Part shown: positions 1 to 13,435 of the stretch, piece after piece
Position numbering within the stretch: the first letter of the stretch is position 1
Layout of the letters: every line of letters begins with the position of its first letter
Assembly: GCA_013115135.1 (NCBI GenBank)
Contig: JABANP010000003.1
Span: 248,001 to 312,000 of the forward strand
Origin: Perkinsus olseni
Taxonomy: Eukaryota; Perkinsozoa; Perkinsida; Perkinsidae
Direction of reading: 5' to 3'
DNA: 64,000 nucleotides
Position numbers and translations under genes: made by a program
The notes under the pieces: model-generated
Told to the model about the DNA's origin: nothing
The model's database searches: none
What the model saw: the letters and a program-made list of their open reading frames with translations, nothing else

Positions 1-107
1 CGCTGGAGCTCTCGGGACAGTACCGTCGACTCGGGATGTCTGGACGCATACGTCACAGTAGGGGTGCTGAGGAGTGGTAAGAAGTACTGTCGAATTGCTG
101 GGGTGCA

Positions 108-3100
108 CTACTTACCTTTTTTAGCTTTCCGAGCACCTCTTCCTTTACCACTCTTCCCAGTCCGGTTCTGCTGTCGAGGGTCGTTAACGCCATTGCTTTT
201 CGGCATGGAAGTGTACGTCTTCGCGCTCTTCTGCGTTGTGGCAGATGATGAGGCTTCTACGGGGAGCACTAGAATGTCAGAGGGGGCCACCACAAGGCCA
301 CGCATACTGCTGCACCTGCGCTGGGAAATACTGGGGTACGCAGTGAGAGGCTCCTACCTTCCAAATGCCGTATCACAGCCGAACGTCGGGCGGTCGAAAA
401 GCAGTTCAACTTTCATATCCTGACCCGGCCGACCATAGACAGCAGTCACTATGCATCTAGCCCCAACCGGCGCAGGCCCCTCAGCATCGACATAAACAGC
501 TGAAGAAGCAACAGGAATATCGCTCGCCACGCGTGAGGATTCTCACCTCTACTGCCCACCCTTGGGGAGCTCCTTGCAGGACTTGCTCACGAACTTCGCG
601 TTCTCCACCCCTAGCAACTGCTCTGGGCTAACGGTAATACTAGGGAGGCGTCGGGTCGTGCTTCAATTGGTAGTCCAGGAAGCCCTCCAAAAATTGAACT
701 CCCATCCGCGGTAAAGCAGTGTAGGACGGTGACACCAAGGGCAACCGGCGGAACTCCTGTAACCAGCAGCACTACCTACGCATGCGCCACCTTCCCCCTA
801 CTACCTGCTCGCCCCAACCATTTCTTCAACTTAGCAAGCTCGTACTCGTAATCCTCAGTGCCGGTGTCCAACAACCGCTTCGCCGACAAACTCAAGTTGG
901 TGTCGACGTGGTCCAGATCGCAGAGGCCATCAAAGACGCTCGGGAAGGCTCTCATGTAGTCCTGAAAAACCACTCGATCGTTGAGCGCGCGATGGGGTGG
1001 TGACGTGCCTTCACTGCCTGGACGGCATAGTTGCTGAAGGACCAACGATCTTCTCGAGTCTCAGGGTTGTGGGAGTGGCGAGTGTAGTTGGGTATGACCA
1101 GCATCTTCCAAGACGACTTGCCCGGGGAGACCTCCGAGCGTGTCCAATGGAAGAGCTCCATCCCAACCTGAAGGGAGAACATCATCATCGCCCTGTAACC
1201 CCTTCATCAGACCACACAACCGCTAGGTGCCGAATGAATATCATCATTATTCTCTCATACCGTCCCCCGTTCCTTTCAAGGAAGAGATTTCCTCTGGCTA
1301 GCATGGTCGCTACGGCATCTCTCGCGTGTTGCCCGTACAAATACTCATCACATCACTACCCACAACTCGAAGACCCATCTTTGCCGAGAGCTCCAACTGA
1401 CTATTCTCCTCCGACCAATTCAATTTCCGGACTGTTTTGCGTGGGTGAATTATCAGTCCAATAGTTCCGCCCTTAAAGCCCCACTGTTGTGAACTGCGGG
1501 AGATCGCGAACTTTCCAAAGAGCCCAAGATCAACTCATGCTACCTGCACCCGTTCCCTGCCAAGTTTGGCGGTGATGCTGCCGGCAATCATCCACCATAG
1601 CTCCACCGTAAGGCCAGCCCTGCTAGCCGCTACCTCGGGGCTATACCACCTAAGGTCGCTCCTATCCCGCAGCATCCTCTCTGCAGACGACTTCGCCGCT
1701 GCAGCGTCCCATCCAAGGGGCTGCTCCGTGTCCACGGCAACCTCCCCCGGGCGAATGCTCTTTATCGTACCCACACAGCCCGCATAGACGCTCCTCAAGT
1801 CACTGACGATGACGCGCTTGCCCGCCACCAGCTGCGGCCCGGTCTTAGCTTCCTCCACCCGAACGGGATGCGGCTCCAAAACTCTACACAAGGCTGCCAA
1901 CCTCAACTCAGTCTTCGCAGAGAAGTCATAAACCCTCTTCCCAGACCGCTCAATGCGGTGTCCTACGACCCTCCGGACCTCCAGAATCGGTTGCTCAGCC
2001 TCCATGTCTTCCGATGATAGCTCATCATCTTTGGACTTGAACTCGAAGCACAGGCCATGGCGGTCGTGGTAGTCGAGTTCATCTTCAACATCAGTACGGA
2101 AAGTTGATGCTGATACCGCCTTTTCGCCATCTCTCGTGACCCTCATCACTTTACCATCCGCCGTCATGTACCGTGTAGCCACAACACGCCCTCTGTGGAC
2201 GCAAGGGTAGTCAATCTAAAAAGAAAACTAGCTCTACCTTCGCCGAGCCAACAATGGTGGAATCGGCGAACCCGGCGCACACCTGAACGGCATATGCCTT
2301 CAGCATCTCCTTGCAGGAGCGCATCAGTTCATCGAACGACTCTTCCATGGTGAGGAACATGGACTGCCTCTGACTAGCGAAATTGAACACTTTCACTCCA
2401 ACCGCATAGCGTGGCACCACAGTCTTCGTCTTGAGGGAGGGCCAACAGTTCCTGACAAGCTTCCCCTTCACGACGACCAAAGGGCGCTAAACGGCAGCTA
2501 CTCATATTTCCGCAGATCACAATTTGGCAGCACCCAGTGAGGGAAGTAGTCCATGCCAGCCGGCAGAGGCGGGTGAGAAAAGGGTTCGATATTCACTGTA
2601 ACATGACCCAAGTCAGGCAGGAATCTCGGCACCGTCGACTTCAGAGCCACAGGCTTGGCCGAAGGGTCATATCGGTACACATGAGCGCCACCTGAGAGAT
2701 ACGCCAGTGGCACAGGCAGTCATCTAGCGTCAAGTCAGTAGTGAGCTCCAGAATGCTGTCCACGACGAGTTGTATATTCCACCCTCCGTCATTCGCTTCA
2801 AGGTTATGTAAGACAGCTACTTGAATCACTAAGCGGGTCTCCAAGTGGCAAATTCAGGAAAGAAAAGTTTCCTGTATAACTTACCATTACCATTGATATT
2901 CCTCTTTTTCTCTTCAGCCGTCAAAACGTTCTTCCCCGTCCTTTCAGCCTCAGCAATGGCATCATCCATTGCCTTGAACAGCACATCCTCATCGACGAAG
3001 TTGATCAACGCCGTGCCTGAAAAATTCGCCCGCTTTCACGAAGACCGCTCATCTCTAACACTAACACGCCATTCCAGATCAGGCGTTCCGTTCACTCTAG

Positions 3101-6100
3101 GCGATGATCACGACGAAGGAGCTAAAATGCGTCTTTAAAGTTCCCCTCTCCACTGACTACCTCCCCAAGGAACTTTAACGCCGTCGATGTCGATGTCGAA
3201 TCTCTCAGGATAGTACTGCTTCACAGGTGATGATGGTGACGTGAAAAGAGGGCCGAAGACTCTGGGCAGAAGCTTCCGACCGGAGGAGGCCGGCAGGACC
3301 TAATTATAGTCACAAACCGTTGATGCAACTCTGGGTCTTCTTTATATCGTCATCTGGAGAGAGCTTCCCGCGAAGCCGAACTTTGTCGCGCACGGATTCA
3401 TCCTCAAAGGAAGCGCTTCGGAAGCTTGATACCACTCTTCGCCCCACCCTCATCACGCCAGATCCGTCAGGGAAAATAAAGAACAGCTTTCCCACGGCTT
3501 CTTACACTCATGAGCTGCTGGAACGGCGTGACCGGTCCTCCACCATCGAATTTGATCTGCGACCCGGCCTCAGCGAAATCGTCAAAGTCGTTGACCATGG
3601 TCGACACAAAGGGTGCGTAGTGGTGATGATAGTACCAGTGCCATGAAGGGAGGCCCTCGGTAGTAATAAGAGTAACTATACACGATACACTGCCGATAAT
3701 CTCAACTGGCGCCCAGCGACCAGCTCCGGAGCGGCAGTACTTACGACCACTGTAGCCCTTCCATGTAGTCTCCTGACTAGCTGGTCCCTCTCCTCTTTAG
3801 TATTGCATTCCGCCTTCACCTTGTAGTACTGCAATCTCGCCTCTTCCGGAGACTCTGGAGGATAGGTTATTAACGAGACTATGGATGATAGTGAACCTAC
3901 TAGGGTATCCCAAGCCAGTCTTCACTTGATACTCGTAGCTTATACGCGAGCCACCACGACCATTGCCGCCACACCGGCGTCGGCCTGATTTCCGAAAAGT
4001 GCGGTACGATAGCATCATGTACTGCTTACGGCCGATCTGCCAATGACTTTTGGAGACCTCTTCCGCGAGGAACTTCTCTTCACTCGTGCTATACACAGTA
4101 AGGTACTTAAGGAAGTTGCCCCAGTTAATGCCACCACCATGCTCGACCAACCACGGGTCATCGCTGGACTCGTCCTTCTTACGATACCTGCCATCGCACA
4201 GGGAAAATTGTGCGTCATCGCCTTCGTACGTTCGAGAAAATCATCGCCACCGCCACCGATCGTATCAATAGCGATGAGACCACTATTACTTAGTTCACCC
4301 CAATATTGCTAACTCATGCGCATAGCGAGTATATGCACTCGGTGTCCGATACCATCGCGTATCATCACAGTCGTCACGGAAAAATGCAAGATGCGGTAAT
4401 GAGGCAGCAGCATTCCATACTCCGTCGTCATCACTGCTGCTGCTGCAATTTCTCGACAGCCGTTCACGCTCCGCCGCGTGAGATAGTGACATCATTCTTG
4501 CACGCTGTACTTTTTCGCTGTTACAGACTGTATGGGCATGTGATTCACTACTAAAACATACTACCCCTACCACCACTCCATCGACTACCATCCACTTATT
4601 GATCGAAGTACACACCACCCGTACACTTACGTCTTGTAAGCTGTAAAGAGCCGTTCCAGACCGCCGTCCCCTACACCAGTGTAAGGCAGGTGTGGGAGGA
4701 AGTCGTTGCCGACCAACATGCAGAAAAGGACGAAATCGTCGATCACCCGTTCCAGATCATCTTCTCCGAATTCGAGAGCAAGGTATTCCCTGAGGACCTG
4801 AAGCGCAATGACGACAGGGATGCCGATACTGGTACAGCGCAGATCCATGGCAAGCCGGTAACGACCCAGAGGCGGTAAGGTGAATCCGGCAAGGATGGGC
4901 AGCTTACATGAATATGGAGTAGCTGCAGCCTGTCAGGTCGCACCAACGACCGGGCGTCTGTCTTCTCAGGGCCGAAGATAACCTCTTCCCGCAGCAATGC
5001 CACCTAGGCGACCCAAATACACTCTCAGAGGCGATACCACCGGAGTACTCACATAGGGTTCATGAGTAGCAAGAGTAAGCATGATAAGATCAGCATCCAG
5101 ACCGTATCTTGAGAGGGTATACTCGAGGCCACGCGGAAGGCTCATTACACGCAATGCCGAGTATTCGGGTCATAGTCGGGCTGAGACTTCGTCGTCCTAA
5201 TGTAGTCCATTATCTTATGTTCTCCTTCCCCAGGAACCTTGAAGATCGCGCACAGCGAAGGATATCCTCACTCAGACGACTTTTCTCTTTCTACATCAGG
5301 GCCAGAGACGACCACATCAACACCCTGCCACAGGGGATTCTCGTTGATCATCTTCTGAGTGAAGAATCTGAACCACTGACCGTCACCTCTTGAACCCGAG
5401 CAAGGCGAGCATACCTGAGCTGCTGCGTGAGCCTCTCCATGAAAGCCGTGCCGGGAGTGATTGAATTACTATCAAAGAACGTATCTGGCACCTCGTGGTT
5501 GATATTAATACAGGGCTCCGCGGCGCCAAAGCGATGTCATTTATAGGACAATGGAGCACTCACTTAGTTCTAGCTTTTACAGATGATAACGGATTAAACG
5601 ACGAATGTACATCCACGTTCGAACGGGTCTCTAAACAGTGTGAGGAGGTGGTTTCACGACTTAGAATCATGCGTCATGATGGTTCAACGGCAATGTAGAA
5701 TCATTCCACCGCGTGTTGAAAAGTTTTTCTATCATACGGACACATCGAATGTGAAAATCTTTGGCCTTCCACGGTTACTAAACACTTTCCATTTGGTTCT
5801 CATCGTTGCAAGCTCTTGCTCTCTGCCCGGTCGATAGGTTTACGAGATATCAGGCGAAAGAGTAGCGCAATTTCCCCAGTACCTATGGACTTCGGAGGAT
5901 CGCCGTTTTTAACAGCTCTCTCATTAGCCTCAACCGCGTCCAGTGCAGTACGAAAACGACGCGAACCTACCGAAGGCTCGAATGACCCCTCGAACCCAGC
6001 GAGGGTACTACGTTGCTGATTCATCTTAGCACGTGGTGCAACACCATCAACGGCCATGTAGAGCAATCGTTTGGGTTTGATACGGGAGTAAAGGTCACTA

Positions 6101-6404
6101 ATATACCTGTTAATACCACACCTTCCCCAACTCCTCCCCGACATCACATCAGCCTCTACTACTTAAATACATCCATCCATACTTCATCTTCAGGTTTGGC
6201 AACATCTGGTGTATTGCCGTGAGAACAGTGATGTATGATACCGTTCATGTCGAGGTATCTAAGGTTGAAGCATGCTCATCACAGGTCGTGTGATTCAGTT
6301 GAGCAGTACAGACAGTCAAACTCGGGTATTTGTTCTGGTTCGATAACTTCATTGATGAGGGGATATCTCTCGGATAGCCATCGGTAAAAGCGAGGAACTC
6401 CCAT
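108..6404 (-). CDS. 5'-3' exoribonuclease, XRN1/XRN2 family
   Basis: Processive 5'-to-3' RNA exonuclease of mRNA decay or nuclear RNA turnover. The start codon at 6404-6402 opens the invariant XRN N-terminus [16 protein letters not shown] 51-bp GT-AG intron then joins FDCLY to [17 protein letters not shown]. Further family blocks follow in order on the minus strand: [20 protein letters not shown] then [14 protein letters not shown] (about 6060-5900), [16 protein letters not shown] (about 5430), [14 protein letters not shown] (about 5240), [17 protein letters not shown] (about 5060) and [19 protein letters not shown] (about 4700). The acidic nuclease-site residues are therefore present. Downstream, [13 protein letters not shown] and the YRYDPS...FLPDLGHV stretch resemble the XRN1 linker and D1 region, and [20 protein letters not shown] resembles an SH3-like barrel. 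I end the gene at the stop at 108, after a Lys/Gly/Arg-rich tail. It has at least ten exons, not all resolved. The long C-terminal half favours XRN1 over XRN2. Confidence 0.9.
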
Positions 6405-7447
6405 TGTACTGCTACAAAAACAACAACAGTATCAAACTGAAATTGACACCATGCAGACGAAGCACGTGGCGGGTGATGATAGTATCTTCAGGTTGACTCT
6501 CGAACAGAAAAGAATAGGTGATCGCGAGAGACCGCTGTAAGCCGAGGTTAGCAGGAGCAGTCGTCGCCGAGATTGTTACTGAGCCAACAAGCGTTACAAC
6601 ACTCATTTAACGAATGCTAGGTACCCCACGAAGCCCTCGAATGGGTAAGATCCATCTTGCTTCGATTCAGCGCTACTTCGCCCATGATTCGCATTAAGGA
6701 TAGTTCTCCCATCTCGGAGCGTTTGCACACGTCAGATGAAGTAAACCCAGCCGTCACAGTAGACTCGATGATTCCGTCGACTTCCAAAACCCGTGAATCT
6801 GCTCTACCACGGGCAGATAGTCCCTCAGAACTATTTAGGCTCGACAAAGCACCGCAGTCCGGGGCGAGGGTGGTTCGTAGACGAGTCGTCTCGGCTCGCT
6901 GCGTCCTATATCCATGCTCTTTCAACTCGATATCAGCCAAAGTTGTGACAAAATGCCCTAGTGCGCGTAATGAGCCGCTCCACTTGAAAGCTCCGGATCT
7001 CTCTTAACTCAAACAAAACGCTGTAAAATGATGAAACTTCGTTTCCAAAATATCCTGGACATGCTGAAGAGCCGAAGCTCGCTGCTACGAAGGAGGTATC
7101 GCCGTTATCGAGATGGAATGTCGCTCATCACAAGCTTTTTCGCCCTTGACGGGATTTGCAAGGTACGGATGGTGCACGCGCGATAGGTCCTGAAAATTAA
7201 AGAAATGCGCGACAACACGGAGTTGTCATTCACAAGGTCATTGCCCATCTCGGTTAACTCGGGTAAGTTGCAGGTTAAGACATCTGTATCGCGGAAGAGA
7301 ACCATCACGAAAATCGCAAAGGCCTTGTTATTTGGCACGAGTTGAGAACCAAAGTGCGCATTTCGCTCGCCATGATGATCGATTTGTATGAGGTGAGCTA
7401 TACAATGGCCGTAGCACGGTGGTCTCCGTAGTCACAGCCTCTCGAAG
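6405..7447. other. Divergent interval between XRN and RPS18; unassigned minus-strand ORFs
   Basis: About 1 kb separates the XRN start from the RPS18 start, and the two genes are transcribed away from each other, so promoters for both should lie here. Minus-strand open frames at 7338-7105, 6940-6617 and 6606-6412 have no family signature that I recognise. They could be the exons of a small unknown gene or the 5' leader of XRN. No TATA-like or other core promoter element could be named with confidence. Confidence 0.4.
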
Positions 7448-8148
7448 ATGTCTCTCCCTATTAACCAGGGCGACTTCCAGCATATCCAGCGTATTTGCAA
7501 CACCAACGTCGACGGACGTGTCAAGGTTGCTTTCGCTTTGACCGCTATTAAGGTGCTACCGGGATTGGGGATTATCAACCTTCTTACTGTCACCATCTCG
7601 ATACTCTACATTCTGATCGTCTCTGCGGCATATTCCTCGGCCAATGGCAGCGTGTGTAGACTTATTGTACGATCGTCTTGCATAGTGGACTGATGCTGCT
7701 ATTTCGCACCCTTGTTTCTTGCATCATCTTCACCACTGTTACTTGGTAGGGTATCGGCCGTCGTTTCGCCACTCTTATCTGCAAGAAGTGCGAGGTCGAC
7801 ACCAACAAGCGCGCCGGTGAGCTCACCCAGGAGGAGATCCAGAAGCTCGTCCAGGTAACGACAGGCGGACACATCCCGGCGAGTTGCTTTTACCGTACCG
7901 TTTTCAGGTCATCACCAACCCCGCAGCAGTTCCGTATCCCCCAGTGGTTCCTCAACAGACAGCACGACCCTGTCGATGGTACCTACTCTCAGAAGTACTC
8001 CAATCTTTTGGATGCTTCCAAGCGTGAGGATTTGGAGCGTATGAAGAAGATGCGTCTTCACAGAGGTCTCCGTCACTACTGGGGCATCAGAGTCCGCGGT
8101 CAGCACACCAAGACCTCCGGTCGTGGTGGTGTTCATGCCGACGACTAA
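7448..8148 (+). CDS. RPS18: 40S ribosomal protein S18 (uS13)
   Basis: Small-subunit head protein that contacts the large subunit and P-site tRNA. Exon 1 (7448-7552) encodes [19 protein letters not shown] and reaches ALTAIK. Intron 1 is 7553-7749. Exon 2 (7750-7854) encodes [17 protein letters not shown] through [15 protein letters not shown]. Intron 2 is 7855-7907. Exon 3 runs to the TAA at 8146-8148 and carries [30 protein letters not shown] and [12 protein letters not shown], all diagnostic of eukaryotic S18. One base too many lies in the CCCC run at 7919-7922: VITNP and QQFRIP are in frames one base apart, although together they align with the family without a gap. As this is an essential gene, an assembly error is likelier than loss of function. 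Confidence 0.95.
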
Positions 8149-8336
8149 GCAGCAGCGTCTCCTAATAACGGCGGTTATTACACTAATGATTGCTGCTTTT
8201 GGTTGAGAGGTCTACTCTTCGAAGGCTTTGTACTCCGCTGGCACTTCACCATCTTGCGTTAATAGTAGTTACCATCATCATCACCTTGCGGTGGTATCTT
8301 TCTTCGTACTGAGTGATTCGCAGTGTATCATGTCCA

Positions 8337-10402
8337 ATGCCTGCACCACGAGGATGGCATAATAAGAGGCGGTCTAGGAAAGGCTCGACATCTGGGTGTG
8401 GGGCGCGTGAGGTGATTCTAGAACACTCTTTTGGGAAGTGGCAGCCGTTCTCTTACAGGGATGCTCGCCGCGGATCTTCGCCTCCGCTATCCTGCTCTTA
8501 ATGACGCTCTATTCGTTGACGAAAATGGGTGAATTTACCACACCCTATCATTATGGAGCATCCAAAGCAGCGGACCCAGCGGCGACGTCTAGCCCTGAAA
8601 CGACAGGTCGTAGCAGTCCGGCTACCCCTCTCCGTTGCCCTCGGGATTGAAGCCCATTCGCACCATATCGTCCGAAGAGATAACGCGTCTAATGCAACGA
8701 GTGAAGGCTGGTGCTGGGCGTGCCAATATCCGTGTGATTGATCTTCCTGCGGAGTTTGATCCTGAGAGGCTGGTCCAGAAGTACCAGGAGTGCTCGGAGT
8801 GGCAGTGGAGCAATGAATATAAAGTAACCGGCAGAGCTATCCTGCTGCGGGGGACCTATCCTGCTACCCTTCTCAGTTCCCTAGAGACCTTCGACGTAGA
8901 GTGAGAAGCTCTGGTGGACGCTGACTGGTGTCTGGTACCGTTCATGGCCAAGTGCTGGTTCAACAAAGTCGCCAAATACCGAGTGCAGGAGATGGCGAAA
9001 GCTGCATCTAAGGTGATGCTGCCGGCTGTGAGGTCTTCGAACGCGGACGAGCGGCCATCTCAGGCACATCCAGTCTCGTCAGGTTGTACGGTTCATCCGA
9101 GACGACCACGAGCTTCACGAGGCTTGTCCGCCTAGGAAACAGGTATTCTCATAGATGCCCACCTCCAATTCTAGTAAGAGCAACAGGTTTGGATCTTCGC
9201 GTCGGGAGTAGGCCCCACCATGCTGGGACCCAACTGGAGTGGTATCATCTCTGGCGATGAAACGGTTCTTCTCCTCGCTGAAGGTCAGACGACGTCCTTG
9301 ACGTCTTGGCTCGGTTTAGCGAGGTCTCAGGCGATCAGCTCGGCGGCTTTTACAACGGAAGCAAAGACATCATAATCCCTGCAACGCCAAAGATAAGGAC
9401 GCCGTACGCTGGCAAGCGGAGGAACCTTTTGGCCCTCTTCCGTGGCTCGAGCGACCTGCAGCTCCGCGATGCTGATGGGCGTGAGGTCCGCCGCCAGAAT
9501 GTTCTGAGACAGGCCCTGCTCGAGAATCTCAGCGGAGCGTAGGTCACCATTATTATCGAACAGACTGCGGAGGCAGAGTCTCCAAGAGACGCGCGCCAAT
9601 GTATGCTCCTTTCCGAGAGACCCTTACCTCGTGCGGGTGGCGTGCCGTGAACTTTTCTGTAGCACAGAGTGATTCATGGCGGCCTGCTGATATGCAGAAG
9701 CCACCTTTGTAGCAGCCGACTTCTTCCCTTGATTGGCACACTTGGCGGGCGATGGGGGATGCTTTGTGGCTCAGGGCAACCGACGTGGTGGTCGGCGCCT
9801 TTTCCCCGTCCTACGATGCCGAGATGAAAGACTCGATATTCTGTTTCATACCTCGCGGCAATACCCCATGGACGAGACGAATCTTCGACGCCATTGTCTC
9901 CGGTTGCATCCCTGTGGTGAGTACCCATCGGTGGCATGAGTACAACCTCCGCTATGCGAAGCAGGTTCTCTCAAACGCCATAGTCTTCCCGTTCGAGTCC
10001 CTACTGGATTGGTCGTTGTTTACCATCAAACTACCGGAAAGTTACGTCATCACCAAACCTAAGGAAATCATCGACCTACTGCGCCGCACAGCGGAAGATC
10101 CTCGCCTCCTTTCCCCGCTACAGGACAACCTCCGCGCCGTGTCGCCAATGCTGACGGGACAAAAGGGGGAAGAGGGCGCCCTCACCCCGCTAGAAGGCGT
10201 GCTCTATGCTCTCACGGAAATGGGAAGAGCGTCGTCGAGTGAGGAGGAAAGATCGATGAATACAGCTACGACTTTCTGGTCACCCCTCAATGGCACCTGG
10301 GTAGAGCGAGGCAACGCTGGGAGGCAAGTCGGGCCGAGTTTCCACGCTGGGGCTGTACCCCATCCACAGGCTTCCATGTTGTGGTCGGATGATGCTTCCT
10401 GA
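8337..10402 (+). CDS. Exostosin-like glycosyltransferase (GT47), type II membrane protein
   Basis: Probably a Golgi glycosyltransferase. ATG 8337 starts a basic cytosolic tail (MPAPRGWHNKRRSRK). A GT-AG intron (about 8412-8459) joins this in phase to a single hydrophobic anchor, FASAILLLMTLYSL, as expected for a type II Golgi enzyme. The catalytic domain follows: an IRVIDLPAEFDPERLVQKYQ entry motif (about 8730-8790), ADWCLVPFMAKCW (about 8920), KDIIIPATPKI with a following NLLALFRGSSD (about 9365-9450), and the exostosin signature SIFCFIPRGNTPW plus GCIPVVS (about 9835-9920). The stop is TGA 10400-10402. The frame change near 8630 is not resolved; it may be a short intron or a one-base error. 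The sugar specificity cannot be read from the sequence. Confidence 0.8.
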
Positions 10403-10623
10403 TGCAGCCTCGCGAGAGTTGAGTTATATTGGTCACAACGCGCAATGGTTAGTGAAAGCGCCCCGAGACTCGGTAGTACTCCAACACTCAACACGCCACA
10501 GGTCAACAAAAGTATGGTAAATGTCGACGGGCCACGAGGGTCCGGTGTACAAGATGAACAGTGAATGCTATAAGGCTCTGTTATTAATACAGGAATTGGT
10601 ACACTTATTTGGAATGCTACTCT

Positions 10624-12275
10624 TCACCACTGACAATTGTGGCGATAGTGGTGGTAAACGCCGTGTCTTTTGAGGGTACGGTACCTGAATGTATCGCCTT
10701 CAGCGATAGTTAACACGACGCCACAATGCACTCGCTGCCGTTCGCATGCCAAAGAGCTCACCGATGAGATCCGCTCCCGCCTATCCTTTGGTCTCCACTT
10801 GTTGTTGTACGGTTTAGTAGGCAAACTCAACTTGGCTGCCATGATACTTTGGCGAGGCGGTCGTTCGTCATCACCCCCTTCAGAGGGCGTATAAAACTCA
10901 GGACAACTTAGCAACTGTAGCGCTTTGTCGCAATCATACCTGTCGGCATGTGGACCGGATGCCAACACTAGCCGACTCACTTCGCTAAGTGCAGAACTCC
11001 CAGTGCCATATCAGCCGAGAACGGTGCACGATACTCCACCGAAGCTTCACCGCGAGGGCTACGAAGGCGACTGAAATAAAGAGGCATCAAAACGGCGGTA
11101 ATGCGCCTGCTTGTGTCACCTCGAACGTCTTGAGCCACCATTGATGTCGTCCATGAGCCGTGGCGGCCCGGCACTCCCCTCGGTGTGGACGATTGCCTGC
11201 GCAGGCCAGTCGCCCTCGGCTGCCTCTAGAAACTCATCGATGTCATCTGTTGTGAGTCCGTTAGCCTCGGCCAACTTCGGATTCCAAACCTGATCTTTCG
11301 AGTTGACGGAGGATAAGAGGGCAGCGCGCGCGCTTACACATTTCGGCCGCGCGGCTGGATGGCCACGCTTCCATCCACCGGTGGGTTCACACCAAAGCTT
11401 GGGGATATTGGGCGCTTGGTAGTCAGGACCCACCGGGACACTCTTGTTGCCTGTGGTGGCCAGCCTGTACGCTTCCTGCCTTCGTTTCCGACACCGGCCA
11501 CACGAATAGGAAACACCTGTGCATAAGACACGATGAATGATTTTCGAACCGAAGGAATTGCAAGGGGACCTCGTATCCCGAGCGCTTCTCGTGTCTCCAG
11601 GCCATTCGGTCGGAGGTCTCCACATTCGACATGGTAAACCCGATCGCAAATGGGGCACCGAGCTCCCGGGGCTAGCTCCTCTCTCTGCTCACGCGTCTCT
11701 CCATCAGAAGAGGTCGGGCCTGAAGTGGCGCGAGGAGATCCGGACGGCGCGTACCAGCAGCGAAGGTGAACTGAGAGAACGGAGCTCAGGTTAGCCCGCG
11801 AACTCACATCCCGCTGCGGTTCTAACCGCGCCTGGCGTTATGCAACCGTTCGACACAGGGTCATCGGACAAGTTGTTCCTCTCGCTCCGCCTCCGCTTCC
11901 TTTCCCCGGTGACGGCCAGGGTGCGACGCCGCTGAAAGTGGATGTTGGTTCTCGTGGGACCGAAACCGCGTCACAGCAGGGGGTCCCCGGTTGACCCTAT
12001 TCTCGCCCATTCTCGCCGTGCAGGCGAAGAATACCACTCAATCAACGATAGCTCAGCCTCGATAAGCTACCTACTCTCATGGGTGCTACTTCGCCACCGC
12101 ACAGCGCGCACGGAGAGTGAGGCTCGGACTTAGCCGAAAGAGGGCTGGATAGCGGCGGCGGCAGAGGCGGCCCAGAGTATACAGATCCTCTCAGAGTTTC
12201 AGACGGTGTCGTCGGGCTCGAAGCACTAGCTTGCCCGATGCTCTCGTCACCAACCTTCGACGACCCCGATGCCAT
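10624..12275 (-). CDS. PHD-type zinc-finger protein
   Basis: Probable chromatin-reader protein. Scattered exons build a Cys4-His-Cys3 finger: CALCGGE near 12080, CPICDRVYHVEC near 11650 and YSCGRCRKRR near 11490, in that order on the minus strand. PHD fingers bind histone H3 tails in known proteins; the ligand here is unknown. After the finger come a Trp-rich segment (PKLWCEPTGGWKRGHP), an acidic stretch (TTDDIDEFLEAAEGDWPAQ) and a basic C-terminus ending at the stop at 10624. The most plausible start is ATG 12275 (MASGSSKVGDESIG), which opens a Ser/Pro-rich leader, but further 5' exons are possible. A long intron appears to separate the first Cys pair from the second. The family call rests on the zinc ligands and their spacing, so it is moderate. 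Confidence 0.6.
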
Positions 12276-13435
12276 TTGTGTGGAAACCTGAATCGGAGAC
12301 GTGGAAAACTCGCCAAGTAGCACCACCCCGTCTCAGCCGTCGTTTGCGCTAAAGGCGCACACGACGAGGATTAGGGCGACTACGGAGTGACCGGGTGAAG
12401 TCAGCCTCCAGACAGTCTTATGAGCCATTCTCAGGCTCGTGGAGAGGAGGTGCGGGGGCAGTAGCAAGTTCAATCAAGAGAACTGCCGCCCTTCGGCGAC
12501 CATCCTCGGAAATGTACGCGCACGAGGAACGGTGTTTTTACTCGCACTTGGGAAAGGGAGGATAGAGGGGGTTTTCGCACCTTGCAGAAGTGACCGAGCA
12601 GCGGCGGAGCGGCACCTCGAAAGTCCTTACTAGTAGCGGAGAACAGATCAATGCTCGGGCCCAATCCAAGCTGTACTAGTACGACAATACCTGTTCGGCA
12701 CGCGCGTCACACACTGTGCACGCGTGTGACAACCGAAGGTGGCGGGCACGAGTAAGAGCTCCTCAGCGGTTTGACCAGTACGCGATTCGCAATAACGAGA
12801 CATTTACGGGCCCGATAGACGGAGAGGTTATGCACGGATGAGTGACGGGAACTTTCAGCATTACAGAGCAGCCCTGGACGAGGGTGCCGTTAATCGATCA
12901 GCTGTCTCCCAAGGGAATAGCGCGCAACTTGCGCAAACCAGGGAAATCGAGCGCGACTGCTCTCGTGTCACAGGCTGTGGGGTCTCCGTCAGCAGACCCT
13001 CGCCTTTTGAGGACAGTTATAATGTAGGGTCGGCAATAAGCAAGGTTCCACTCCGGTCCCAATCGGCTCCAGTGGATCCAAACTTGTCCTCCTGGATCCA
13101 AGAGACAGTTGCTAGACATGTGTAAAAGCGGCGTCACCCGGGCGCGTCATATTCGAGTTGTCTAAAGCAAAGCTGATTCTCTCACCGGCATCATGTCGTG
13201 CACAGCGGTCAAACATTCGCTGTACCCCTCTGGGTATACTCCGTTCATCAGAGTCAGGTTCGAACCCTCTAATGGAGCGGGTCGGGCTAGTAAAAGGAGT
13301 ACCTCGCTATCGATTCACTCGGTTCTTGTGTTCATTCACATACTCGGATCGCAAGAACCCAACAACACCGATGATAACAAGGATAAAACTCAGAAGAGAT
13401 GATGCGCAATATCAAACGCAGTGCTCGACAACTGT
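12276..13435. other. Interval of about 1.2 kb without a recognisable gene
   Basis: Lies between the PHD-finger gene and the stop of the glyoxalase gene, both on the minus strand. Short open frames occur on both strands (for example plus 12838-13125 and minus 13137-12898), but none shows family motifs or convincing splice continuity. It may hold upstream exons or the promoter of the PHD-finger gene. Confidence 0.4.

Noticed and set aside
13250..13285. GGTTCGAACCC, another T-loop-like match
   Set aside because: Flanking sequence does not form a cloverleaf.
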